A stretch of DNA of 34,974 nt from Saprospiraceae bacterium (GTDB taxonomy: Bacteria > Bacteroidota > Bacteroidia > Chitinophagales > Saprospiraceae). The DNA is taken from the NCBI GenBank assembly GCA_020628645.1, contig JAHDES010000066.1, positions 1 to 34,974 of the forward strand, read 5' to 3'. The notes under the pieces are model-generated. The model was not told the DNA's origin, did not search any database, and worked only from the letters and a program-made list of their open reading frames with translations. This document shows positions 1 through 6,390 of the stretch, one piece after another (the first letter of the stretch is position 1; each line of letters starts with the position of its first letter). The translations under genes were made by a program, and so were the position numbers.

Positions 1-87
1 ATTTGATACTTCCTTTTTTATTTTGCAACTAACTTTAAAAGTTACCGAACTATTGGTCTATAAAATTCATTAAAAAAAATCTTATCC

Positions 88-609
88 ATGAAATCAATCT
101 TCATTTCCATTTCACTTTTACTTATGACTTCAATAATGATTGCACAACCTTCTTCAAAAGAACAATTATCACCTTCCAATGTCGATTATTCTTCCTTTAG
201 CAAATTGACTGTAGAAGTAGAACAACTGAGACTTGATCGACTTATTTCCATCCATGAATTTAATACCATGGCTCAAGAAGAAAATACCATTATTTTAGAT
301 ACGCGTTCCAAAGCCGCTTTTGATCGCAAACATTTTAAAGGAGCTATTCATCTAAATTTCTCAGATTTTACCACGGAAAAATTAGCGAAAGTGATTCCAT
401 CTAAAAACACACGCATTTTAATCTATTGCAATAATAATATTTCAAATGATCCTCAAAATTTCCCAGGAAAACTACCTCCTTTAGCACTAAACATTCCAAC
501 TTTCATCAATCTGGTAGGCTATGGGTATGAGAACATCTATGAATTGGAAAACTTACTAGAAGAGGACTACGCCTTACTTGCATTTGAAGGCACAGATGTA
601 CCGAAATAA
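88..609 (+). CDS. Secreted rhodanese-like domain protein
   Basis: The 173-residue protein has an N-terminal signal peptide (hydrophobic residues 4-19, likely cleavage near AQ at 19-20). A single rhodanese-like domain covers about residues 55-158: ILDTRSKAAFDRKHFKGAIHLNF (67-91 region) is the typical DxR...H.xGAI.lnf signature and ILIYC carries the catalytic-position Cys114. The loop after Cys114 (NNNISNDPQNFPG) is longer and more Asn-rich than the usual CxxGxR loop and lacks the Arg, so sulfurtransferase activity is uncertain and it may instead bind or sense sulfur species in the periplasm. It stands alone, followed by a hairpin at 615-648. The fold call is fairly sure; the function is not. 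Confidence 0.8.
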   Translation: MKSIFISISLLLMTSIMIAQPSSKEQLSPSNVDYSSFSKLTVEVEQLRLDRLISIHEFNTMAQEENTIILDTRSKAAFDRKHFKGAIHLNFSDFTTEKLAKVIPSKNTRILIYCNNNISNDPQNFPGKLPPLALNIPTFINLVGYGYENIYELENLLEEDYALLAFEGTDVPK

Positions 610-614
610 GCAGC

Positions 615-648
615 CTAAATTATTTGCTTGCCGAATCAAATAATTTGG
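615..648 (+). terminator. Hairpin after the rhodanese gene, possible terminator
   Basis: Inverted repeat CTAAATTATTTG (615-626) and CAAATAATTTGG (637-648) makes 12 pairs, one of them G-T, with a 10-nt loop six bases after the stop codon. There is no strong T tract behind it, so it may stabilise the mRNA end rather than terminate transcription. Confidence 0.4.
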
Positions 649-714
649 TAATCATTTCTATTAAATAGAATATAGAAATAATATTTATAAACTTAAATAT
701 CATCCTAATACTTT

Positions 715-893
715 TTTTAAATATAAATCGTATCCAAACTACTAGGCGGGTGGCAGGTCAAAAAAGTGTTTGACGGAGGAGTTTTTTTTGACGAGAATTT
801 TTTGGTTCGTTTTTTTTTTGACTGAAAAAAATGAACATAGCCCAGCCGGCTAGAGGCGATGATTAAATAAAGAAAATATTCCAAAACGGTAAG
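715..893 (+). ncRNA. Structured repeat element, copy 1 (putative RNA)
   Basis: Intergenic element with a second, diverged copy at 29470-29669 in the same orientation. Helix 1 pairs GTCAAAAAA (757-765) with TTTTTTGAC (784-792) around the 18-nt loop GTGTTTGACGGAGGAGTT. Helix 2 pairs GTTCGTTTTTTT (805-816) with AAAAAAATGAAC (825-836), including a G809-T832 wobble. A possible closing helix joins CTAGGCGGGTGG (742-753) to CCAGCCGGCTAG (842-853), imperfectly. The 3' flank CCCAGCCGGC..GAGGCGATGATTAAATA and a downstream AAACGGTAA are shared with copy 2. The G-T wobble kept in both copies argues that the + strand is the transcribed one. No promoter or open reading frame was found to explain the conservation, and the family is not recognised. 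Confidence 0.6.
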
Positions 894-931
894 AAATAAA
901 CAATCAAATGAAAACACATTAATAATGATGG

Positions 932-1038
932 TTCTTAGACAAATCCCGTGATTGTAAGCCAATTCAAATCTAAATTTGTTCACTTACTTTGATCGTTCAC
1001 TCATTTATTTTGAACTGGCCACGGAATTTGTCTAAGAA
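932..1038. repeat. Long imperfect inverted repeat upstream of the VWA gene
   Basis: TTCTTAGACAAATcCCGTG (932-950) is complementary to CACGGaATTTGTCTAAGAA (1020-1038) over 18 of 19 positions. Inside it GCCAATTCAAAT (958-969) matches ATTTTGAACTGGC (1007-1019) with small mismatches, so the whole 107 bp can fold back with a central loop of about 37 bases. It ends 74 bp before the VWA start codon. It could be a foldback or MITE-like insertion, or a large 5' leader structure; no T tract follows it, so it is not an ordinary terminator. Confidence 0.6.
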
Positions 1039-1112
1039 GGATAATGATTACTAATCATCAGAATACTTTACAGTAAAAAAAAATCTTCCATAACAATTTA
1101 ACTTTCTTTCTT

Positions 1113-2339
1113 ATGAAAAACATCAAAGCCTTCCTCCTTGGTGGAGGACTAGTCTTCCTATTTCTTATGGAAATTACTTTCAATATTTTTGCATTTAAAA
1201 ACATTAAAAATTGGTGGTCTGGAACCAATTATACGGTGAGTGTAAATCCTGTTTTATCTCCTACTACTTCTTATTCCGATTTAGACGAAAATGCACCAGC
1301 TATTATTCAAATTGCATTACTCTTGGATGTAAGTGGTTCTATGAGTGGTTTAATTGAACAAGCCAAATCACAACTTTGGAATATCGTCAGCGACTTATCA
1401 CAATCTAGTTTGGAAGGGCAAGACGCCCCACGAATCGCTATTGCTTTATATGAATATGGAAACAACAATGCCATTATGGATCAGCATTACATGCGTCAAA
1501 TTTTACCCTTTACGGAAGATATGGATGCTTTGTCGGAGCAACTATTTCAATTGAGTACAGGAGGTAGTCAGGAATATTGTGGTTTAGTCATTCATAAAGC
1601 CCTAAATGAGTTAGATTGGTCTACTCGTACTAAAGATTTAGGCTTGATTTATATTGCTGGAAATGAGTCTTTTCATCAAGGTCGTTTTAAGTATAAAAAT
1701 ATCTTTGAGCATGCCAATCAACTAGATATTAGTGTGAATACCATCTTTTGTGGCCCACGAGAACAAGGGATTATTCTAGGTTGGGAAGAAAGCGCAACTT
1801 TAGCAAAAGGAGAATACAGTTATATCGATCATAATTTAGGAACCGTTTATTACAACTCGCCTTATGATGACCAAATCAATCAATTAAATAGCCAATTAAA
1901 TAACACCTACATTCCTTACGGACAAGATGGTGAAAAATATAAAGCCAATGCCATGGCACAAGATGTAAATGCATCTTCTTATAGTAAAGAAAATGCCGCT
2001 TCTCGTGCTATTTTTAAAAGTTCTAAAAATTATAAAAATGAAAAATGGGATTTGTTAGATGCTTACGACAAAGATAAATCCATCTTAAAAAAGAAACAGC
2101 AACTGCCCAAAGATCTAGCAGCAATGGAAGATACCGATTTAGAACAAACCATTCAACAAACCAAAGCCGAACGTCAAAAAATCAAAGAAGAAATTGCAGA
2201 TTTATCAAAAAAACGTAAAGTATACATTGAAGAACAAAAGAAAAAAAACAAGGATACAGCCTCATCTAATCTAGAAAACTCAATGCTCAATAGCATTAAA
2301 GAAAAAGGCAAAAAGAAAGGAATGCCCTTTAAGGAATAG
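1113..2339 (+). CDS. VWA-domain protein with membrane anchor and charged C-terminal tail
   Basis: 408 residues. Residues 7-28 are hydrophobic (signal peptide or single membrane anchor). A von Willebrand A domain follows from about residue 65: IALLLDVSGSM contains the MIDAS motif DxSxS at Asp72-Ser76, so metal-dependent ligand binding is expected. The fold continues to about residue 235 (IYIAGNESFHQG, SVNTIFCG). The C-terminal 80 residues are very rich in Lys and Glu and look coiled-coil (QQTKAERQKIKEEIADLSKK). The product is probably periplasmic or surface-bound. It stands alone with a tRNA gene behind it, and its partner is unknown. Confidence 0.8.
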   Translation: MKNIKAFLLGGGLVFLFLMEITFNIFAFKNIKNWWSGTNYTVSVNPVLSPTTSYSDLDENAPAIIQIALLLDVSGSMSGLIEQAKSQLWNIVSDLSQSSLEGQDAPRIAIALYEYGNNNAIMDQHYMRQILPFTEDMDALSEQLFQLSTGGSQEYCGLVIHKALNELDWSTRTKDLGLIYIAGNESFHQGRFKYKNIFEHANQLDISVNTIFCGPREQGIILGWEESATLAKGEYSYIDHNLGTVYYNSPYDDQINQLNSQLNNTYIPYGQDGEKYKANAMAQDVNASSYSKENAASRAIFKSSKNYKNEKWDLLDAYDKDKSILKKKQQLPKDLAAMEDTDLEQTIQQTKAERQKIKEEIADLSKKRKVYIEEQKKKNKDTASSNLENSMLNSIKEKGKKKGMPFKE

Positions 2340-2378
2340 GCTAAGAAACCGATGAGTTGGAACTAATTGCCCCAGTAT

Positions 2379-2409
2379 TTTGTAGATTAGCCAAGAGTGC
2401 TTACATTTG
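2379..2409 (+). promoter_or_regulatory. Bacteroidota-type promoter of tRNA-Arg
   Basis: TTTG at 2379-2382, exactly 19 bp, then TACATTTG at 2402-2409. This matches the known Bacteroidota primary sigma factor consensus TTTG-N19-TAnnTTTG. The tRNA begins eight bases downstream, so the transcript would need almost no 5' trimming. Confidence 0.8.
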
Positions 2410-2416
2410 CGCAAAT

Positions 2417-2490
2417 GGGTCAGTAGCTCAGCTGGATAGAGCATCAGATTTCGGCTCTGAGGGTCGGGGGTTCGAATCCTCTCTGACTCA
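2417..2490 (+). tRNA. tRNA-Arg, anticodon UCG
   Basis: The cloverleaf folds by hand. The acceptor arm is GGGTCAG (2417-2423) with CTGACTC (2483-2489) and discriminator A2490. The D arm is GCTC/GAGC. The anticodon stem is TCAGA (2444-2448) with TCTGA (2456-2460), and the loop TTTCGGC gives anticodon TCG at 2451-2453. The T arm is GGGGG/CCTCT, with two G-U pairs, around TTCGAAT. Anticodon UCG reads CGA and other CGN arginine codons. CCA is not encoded and must be added after transcription. Confidence 0.9.
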
Positions 2491-2499
2491 CTGAAAAAA

Positions 2500-2533
2500 G
2501 AGTTAGGTAGTTTATACTATCTAACTTTTTTTT
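2500..2533 (+). terminator. Rho-independent terminator of tRNA-Arg
   Basis: GAGTTAGGTAGT (2500-2511) pairs with ACTATCTAACTT (2516-2527) through one G-T wobble at each end of the stem region, with a TTAT loop and a run of eight T at 2526-2533. The preceding A run also makes it partly bidirectional. Confidence 0.85.
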
Positions 2534-2567
2534 GTTAACTCCTCTTTTAAATCTCTAAAAAAACAAG

Positions 2568-2590
2568 TTCTCGTGCCACTGGTGCGAGAA
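2568..2590. repeat. Imperfect palindrome between tRNA and hsdM1 promoter
   Basis: TTCTCGTGCCACTGGTGCGAGAA reads as TTCTCG-TG-CCA-C-TGG-TG-CGAGAA: 9 of 11 pairs are symmetric around C2579. It lies about 50 bp upstream of the -33 element of the hsdM1 promoter, so it could be an operator, but nothing comparable is seen upstream of hsdM2. Confidence 0.35.
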
Positions 2591-2640
2591 TTTGAGTTGC
2601 TGCTAGTATACATTTAATCTAAAATGCATTACACATTATA

Positions 2641-2728
2641 TTTGCAAATACTCACTAATACCCTTATCTTTGAATTCTGTGACAAGTTAAACGTCATTGC
2701 TCGCCTTTTAGACTTACTTGGAGAAAAT
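2641..2728 (+). promoter_or_regulatory. hsdM1 promoter and leader module (shared with hsdM2)
   Basis: TTTG (2641-2644), 20 bp, then TATCTTTG (2665-2672), a good Bacteroidota promoter. Next comes GTGACAAGTTAAACGTCAT (2679-2697) with TGAC/GTCA arms, placed about where transcription should start. Then CTC.CCTTTTA.ACTTACTT.GAGAAAA runs to 2728. The same order, spacing and much of the same sequence occur at 22652-22740 in front of hsdM2. The hsdM1 ATG is 174 bp further down. In that gap TGATTGAA/TTCAATCA (2747-2754 and 2763-2770) can form a hairpin. Confidence 0.65.
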
Positions 2729-2901
2729 CTATAATTCAGCATTTTTTGATTGAAGTAAACAATTCAATCATCATACTATGATTTTGATAATCACTAAATG
2801 ATCTCTAAGCCAATATAAATATTCCTATTTTATCGCTGATTTTACATTTAGATCATTATCTTTCGTTTTCTCAATTTTGAACAAACATTTGTAAAATATC
2901 T

Positions 2902-4461
2902 ATGACAGAACAAAAACAACAACTACAACAAAAACTCTGGAATATTGCAGACACCTTACGCGGCAAGATGGATGCCGATGACTTCCGTGATTATATCTTG
3001 GGCTTCATCTTCTTCAAATACCTAAGTAAGAAAATGGACTTGTATGCCAATACTGTCCTCCAACCTGATGGACTTAGCTACCAAGAAATCGAAGAGCATC
3101 CACAAGCTTCAGACTACCTAGCAGCGATCAAGGATGCAGCCCTCGAAAAACTCGGATTCTTTCTTAAACCTTCCGAACTCTTTAGCGAACTTGCCCAACG
3201 TGGTAATGCTGGTGGCAAAAACAATTTTATCTTAGGTGATCTTGCTAAAGTGCTGCGCAGTATCGAACAAAGCACAATGGGTGCCGAAAGTGAAGAAGAC
3301 TTCGTTAATCTCTTTGCGGATTTGGATTTAACCAGCCATAAACTCGGTAAATCTGAAAACGACAAAAACGAATTGATCGTCAAAGTTTTAGCGCATCTGG
3401 AAGAAATTGATTTCGATATCGAAAACGATGAAAGCGACCTACTCGGTGATGCTTACGAATACCTGATTGGTGAATTTGCAAGTGGAGCAGGCAAAAAAGC
3501 AGGAGAGTTTTATACCCCACAAGAAGTAAGTAAGGTGCTGGCTAAACTCGTAACAGTAGGAAAATCCAAACTCAAAAGCGTGTATGATCCGACTTGTGGC
3601 TCTGGCTCTTTGCTGCTGCGCGTAGCGAAAGAGGTGGATAGCGTAGCTGCTTATTATGGACAAGAGATGAATCCAACCACTTACAACCTCTGCCGTATGA
3701 ATATGATTATGCATGATGTGCATTATCGAAAATTCAATATCAAAAACGAAGATACCTTAGAGCGTCCACAGCATATTGATCAGCGTTTTGAAGCCATCGT
3801 TGCCAATCCGCCTTTCTCTGCTAAGTGGTCGGCGAGTCCTTTGTTTATGACCGATGATCGTTTTTCAGCTTATGGTAAACTCGCGCCCAAGACCAAAGCC
3901 GATTATGCCTTTTTGCAACACATGATTCATCAGTTGGATGATAATGGTACAATGGCAATTGTCTTGCCACATGGCGTATTGTTTAGAGGAGCAGCAGAGG
4001 GGCATATCCGCAAGTACCTTATCGCCGACAAAAACTACCTCGATGCGGTCATAGGCTTACCTGCCAATATCTTTTACGGCACAAGTATTCCAACTTGTAT
4101 TTTGGTCTTGAAAAAGCAAAGAGAACACGCCAAAGACATCTTGTTTATAGATGCTAGTCAGCATTTTGAAAAGGTAAAAACGCAAAATATCTTGCGAGAC
4201 GAAGATATTGACAAAATCATCAACACCTACAAGGCGCGTACCAATGAAGACAAATACAGCCACGTCGCTTCACTCAGCGAAGTCGAAGAAAATGACTACA
4301 ATCTCAATATCCCGCGCTATGTTGATACCTTTGAAGAAGAGGAAGCCGTAGACTTGGCTGCGGTCGCGCAGACCCTGCAACAAATAGATAAAGATATGGC
4401 AGCTACGGATGAGGTCATCGCTGCTTATTGTAAGGAGTTGGGTATTGAATCACCTTTTTAA
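2902..4461 (+). CDS. hsdM: Type I RM system 1, DNA methyltransferase subunit HsdM
   Basis: 519 residues, the length of EcoR124I-family (type IC) HsdM. It uses S-adenosylmethionine to methylate adenine (N6) in the site read by HsdS, and is needed for restriction as well. An N-terminal helical domain (1-160: QQKLWNIADTLRGKMDADDFRDYILGFIFFKYLS) precedes the Rossmann methyltransferase fold, with AGEFYTPQEV near 198-207, SAM-binding motif I DPTCGSGSLLL near 228-238 and catalytic NPPF near 302-305. It is the first gene of hsdM-GIY-YIG-hsdS-hsdR, and the next gene starts 11 bp after its stop. No damage is seen. Confidence 0.97.
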   Translation: MTEQKQQLQQKLWNIADTLRGKMDADDFRDYILGFIFFKYLSKKMDLYANTVLQPDGLSYQEIEEHPQASDYLAAIKDAALEKLGFFLKPSELFSELAQRGNAGGKNNFILGDLAKVLRSIEQSTMGAESEEDFVNLFADLDLTSHKLGKSENDKNELIVKVLAHLEEIDFDIENDESDLLGDAYEYLIGEFASGAGKKAGEFYTPQEVSKVLAKLVTVGKSKLKSVYDPTCGSGSLLLRVAKEVDSVAAYYGQEMNPTTYNLCRMNMIMHDVHYRKFNIKNEDTLERPQHIDQRFEAIVANPPFSAKWSASPLFMTDDRFSAYGKLAPKTKADYAFLQHMIHQLDDNGTMAIVLPHGVLFRGAAEGHIRKYLIADKNYLDAVIGLPANIFYGTSIPTCILVLKKQREHAKDILFIDASQHFEKVKTQNILRDEDIDKIINTYKARTNEDKYSHVASLSEVEENDYNLNIPRYVDTFEEEEAVDLAAVAQTLQQIDKDMAATDEVIAAYCKELGIESPF

Positions 4462-4472
4462 ACCTCCATATT

Positions 4473-4886
4473 ATGCCAAAAGGATACATGTATATTTTAA
4501 AATGTGCAGACAATAGCTACTACACGGGCAGCACGAAAGACTTGCTACGTCGATTGAAACAACATCAAAGCGGACAAGGGGCGAATCATACTAAAAAACG
4601 CTTACCCGTTGAATTGGTTTATTTTGAGGAATTCGACCGCATTGATACGGCGTTCTATCGAGAGAAACAGATTCAAGGCTGGAGTAGAAAGAAAAAAGAA
4701 GCCCTCATGCAACAAGATTTTGACCTCCTCCATAAACTGGCGGAGTGCCAAAATGAATCGCATTATAGTAAGGGGGCTTCGGCTTCGCTCAGCCCCCTTA
4801 CTACTTCGCTCAGCCCCCTTACTACTTCGCTCAGCCCGCATTCTGATTCGCTCAGTCATCGGGATGAAAGCGGGGAAGAAGAGTAA
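4473..4886 (+). CDS. Small GIY-YIG nuclease with repeat-derived tail
   Basis: 137 residues. Residues 4-75 form a single GIY-YIG domain: YMYILKC (5-11) and YYTGS (16-20) are the GIY and YIG halves, followed by LLRRLKQHQSG and REKQIQGWSRKKKEAL with Glu64 at the catalytic position. This matches the small UPF0213/YhbQ-like family; DNA cleavage or nicking is expected from the fold, but the targets are unknown. Residues 99-137 (SASLSPLTTSLSPLTTSLSP...) are simply the translation of a 21-bp tandem repeat and are unlikely to be part of the enzyme. It sits between hsdM and hsdS, where type I operons normally carry nothing, so it looks like an insertion (inference). Confidence 0.88.
   Translation: MPKGYMYILKCADNSYYTGSTKDLLRRLKQHQSGQGANHTKKRLPVELVYFEEFDRIDTAFYREKQIQGWSRKKKEALMQQDFDLLHKLAECQNESHYSKGASASLSPLTTSLSPLTTSLSPHSDSLSHRDESGEEE
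4769..4860 (+). repeat. 21-bp tandem repeat with CTTCGCTCAG core plus hairpin
   Basis: Two perfect 21-bp units CTTCGCTCAGCCCCCTTAC+TA at 4783-4803 and 4804-4824, then degenerate units from 4825 and 4847 (TTCGCTCAG). At the front, TAAGGGGGCT (4769-4778) and AGCCCCCTTA (4791-4800) form a perfect 10-bp hairpin with a 12-nt loop. The repeats lie inside the 3' end of the GIY-YIG gene. Their core is the reverse complement of the core in the repeats after the gene (GAGCGAAG, 5018-5065). Confidence 0.85.
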
Positions 4887-4922
4887 TCGTTTTGCTAAAT
4901 CACCTGATTGAAAATAAAATTT

Positions 4923-5067
4923 AATCAAAAACAAATAATCGTCGCAGTTTGAACGAAACTAATCATAAATCAAAAACAAATAGCCGTCGCGCTAGTCGAA
5001 CAAAGTCGGCGCAGTTTGAGCGAAGTCGGCGCAGTTTGAGCGAAGTCGGCGCAGTTTGAGCGAAGTC
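4923..5067 (+). repeat. Repeat block between the GIY-YIG gene and hsdS1
   Basis: Two 45-bp-spaced copies of AATCAAAAACAAATA..CGTCGC (from 4923 and 4968) are followed by three perfect 20-bp tandem units GGCGCAGTTTGAGCGAAGTC at 5008-5027, 5028-5047 and 5048-5067. The core GAGCGAAG is the inverse of CTTCGCTC in the repeats at the end of the GIY-YIG gene. This block fills nearly the whole 210-bp gap and ends 29 bp before the hsdS1 start codon. Confidence 0.85.
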
Positions 5068-5096
5068 GAAAACAAGACAACACAACACATACAACA

Positions 5097-6359
5097 ATGA
5101 CAAATACAACGAGTACAGCTAAAATAAAACGCGTCCCTACTTTGAGATTTAAAGAGTTTGAAGGGGAGTGGGAGGAGAAAAGATTATTGGATATTGCTAC
5201 CTTTCAAAAGGGTAAAAGTATTTCAAAATCAGATATAGTTGAGAATGGTAAATTAGAATGTATTAGATATGGAGAATTATACACAGTATACAATGAATTA
5301 ATTGAAAATATTGTCTCTAGGACAAACCTAGAAGAAAAGGATTTAGTTCTAAGTAACTTTAACGATGTAATTATTCCATCTTCAGGAGAAACAATTTTAG
5401 ACATAGCAACAGCTTCATGTGTTCTTAAATCTAATATTGCTTTAGGAGGAGATTTAAATATTATCCGTTCAGATGTTAATGGTGTTTTCTTAGCTTTTTA
5501 TTTAAATAATAAAAAGAAAAAAGATATTGCAAAATTAGCACAAGGGAGTTCTGTTATTCATTTATACAATAAGCACTTAAAAACTTTAAAGTTAAATCTA
5601 CCTAAAGAATCAGAACAACAAAAAATCGCCTCCTTCCTCTCCGCCGTAGATGAAAAAATACAGCAACTCCAAGATAAAAAGCAAGCCCTCCAACAATTCA
5701 AAAAAGGCGTCATGCAACAGCTCTTTTCGCAGCAGCTAAGATTCAAACCCGACCCGAGCGATGTCGAGGGTGAGGGTGGTAAGGCGTTTCGGGAGTGGGA
5801 GGAGAAAAGGTTGGGGGAAATTGCTGATAATATTTCGTATGGAATGAATAGCGCATCAACTAACTTTGATGGCTCTAATAAATATATTAGAATTACAGAT
5901 ATTGATGATGCTTCAAGAAAGTTTGAACCTAAACCTTTAACCTCACCCAAAGGAGAATTAGGTTCAAAATATTTAGTCAAAAAAGGGGATATTCTTTTTG
6001 CTAGAACAGGTGCAAGTGTAGGCAAGAGTTACTTGTATAGTACTAATGATGGTAAAGTATATTTTGCAGGATTCTTAATTAGATTTTCAATTAAGGAAGC
6101 AGATCCATTTTTTATTTTTTCTCAGACATTGACTTCTCGTTTTCAGAAATGGGTAAAAGTCATGTCAATGAGATCTGGACAACCTGGGATAAATGCTGAA
6201 GAATATAAATCGTATAGGATTAAACTACCATCCCTCCAAGAACAACAAAAAATTGCCAACTACCTCTCCTCCATTGACGAAAAAATAGAAAAAGTCCAAG
6301 CGCAAATCGAGCAGAGTCAAGTCTTTAAGAAAGGCTTATTGCAACAGTTATTTGTGTGA
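5097..6359 (+). CDS. hsdS: Type I RM system 1, specificity subunit HsdS
   Basis: 420 residues, with two target-recognition domains (about 22-170 and 235-375), each reading one half of a bipartite DNA site. Each is followed by a conserved helical spacer: EQQKIASFLSAVDEKIQQ (from about 178) and EQQKIANYLSSIDEKIEK (near 382). The starts of both halves share EWEEKRL, and their DNA shares 19 identical bases (5164-5182 and 5791-5809). The recognition domains are clearly more AT-rich than the spacers, as expected for segments swapped by recombination. The linker before the second domain contains EGEGG encoded by a doubled GAGGGT (5766-5777). The gene is intact and ends 31 bp before hsdR. Confidence 0.95.
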   Translation: MTNTTSTAKIKRVPTLRFKEFEGEWEEKRLLDIATFQKGKSISKSDIVENGKLECIRYGELYTVYNELIENIVSRTNLEEKDLVLSNFNDVIIPSSGETILDIATASCVLKSNIALGGDLNIIRSDVNGVFLAFYLNNKKKKDIAKLAQGSSVIHLYNKHLKTLKLNLPKESEQQKIASFLSAVDEKIQQLQDKKQALQQFKKGVMQQLFSQQLRFKPDPSDVEGEGGKAFREWEEKRLGEIADNISYGMNSASTNFDGSNKYIRITDIDDASRKFEPKPLTSPKGELGSKYLVKKGDILFARTGASVGKSYLYSTNDGKVYFAGFLIRFSIKEADPFFIFSQTLTSRFQKWVKVMSMRSGQPGINAEEYKSYRIKLPSLQEQQKIANYLSSIDEKIEKVQAQIEQSQVFKKGLLQQLFV

Positions 6360-6390
6360 TCGCGTAATGTAATTAAAACAAGAAACAGCC

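Noticed and set aside
766-783. Minus-strand reading of the element loop as an anti-SD-like small RNA (CUCCUCC)
   Set aside because: The helix 2 G-U pair kept in both copies would become an A-C mismatch on the minus strand, so + strand transcription is preferred.
857-870. Tiny leader peptide starting at ATGATTAAATA in the element
   Set aside because: It is three codons long in copy 1 and eight in copy 2 with different sequence; no coding conservation.
717-983. 88-residue leftward open frame across the structured element
   Set aside because: It is a low-complexity shadow of the T-rich helix strands (poly-Lys/Ser), and it is not kept in the second copy of the element.
2417-2490. tRNA-Arg as the integration site of an island carrying the restriction systems
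   Set aside because: No integrase gene and no second copy of the tRNA 3' end (TTCGAATCC) was found in the window.
2855-2866. Second hsdM1 promoter at TATCTTTC
   Set aside because: No TTTG lies 19-21 bp upstream and the last base of the -7 box is wrong; the promoter at 2641 is much better.
4602-4934. Leftward 110-residue frame and rightward 100-residue frame over the GIY-YIG gene
   Set aside because: Both are shadows created by the frame-open 21-bp repeats; the GIY-YIG frame has all family motifs.
5008-5067. CRISPR-like repeats
   Set aside because: 20-bp perfect tandem units with no spacers.
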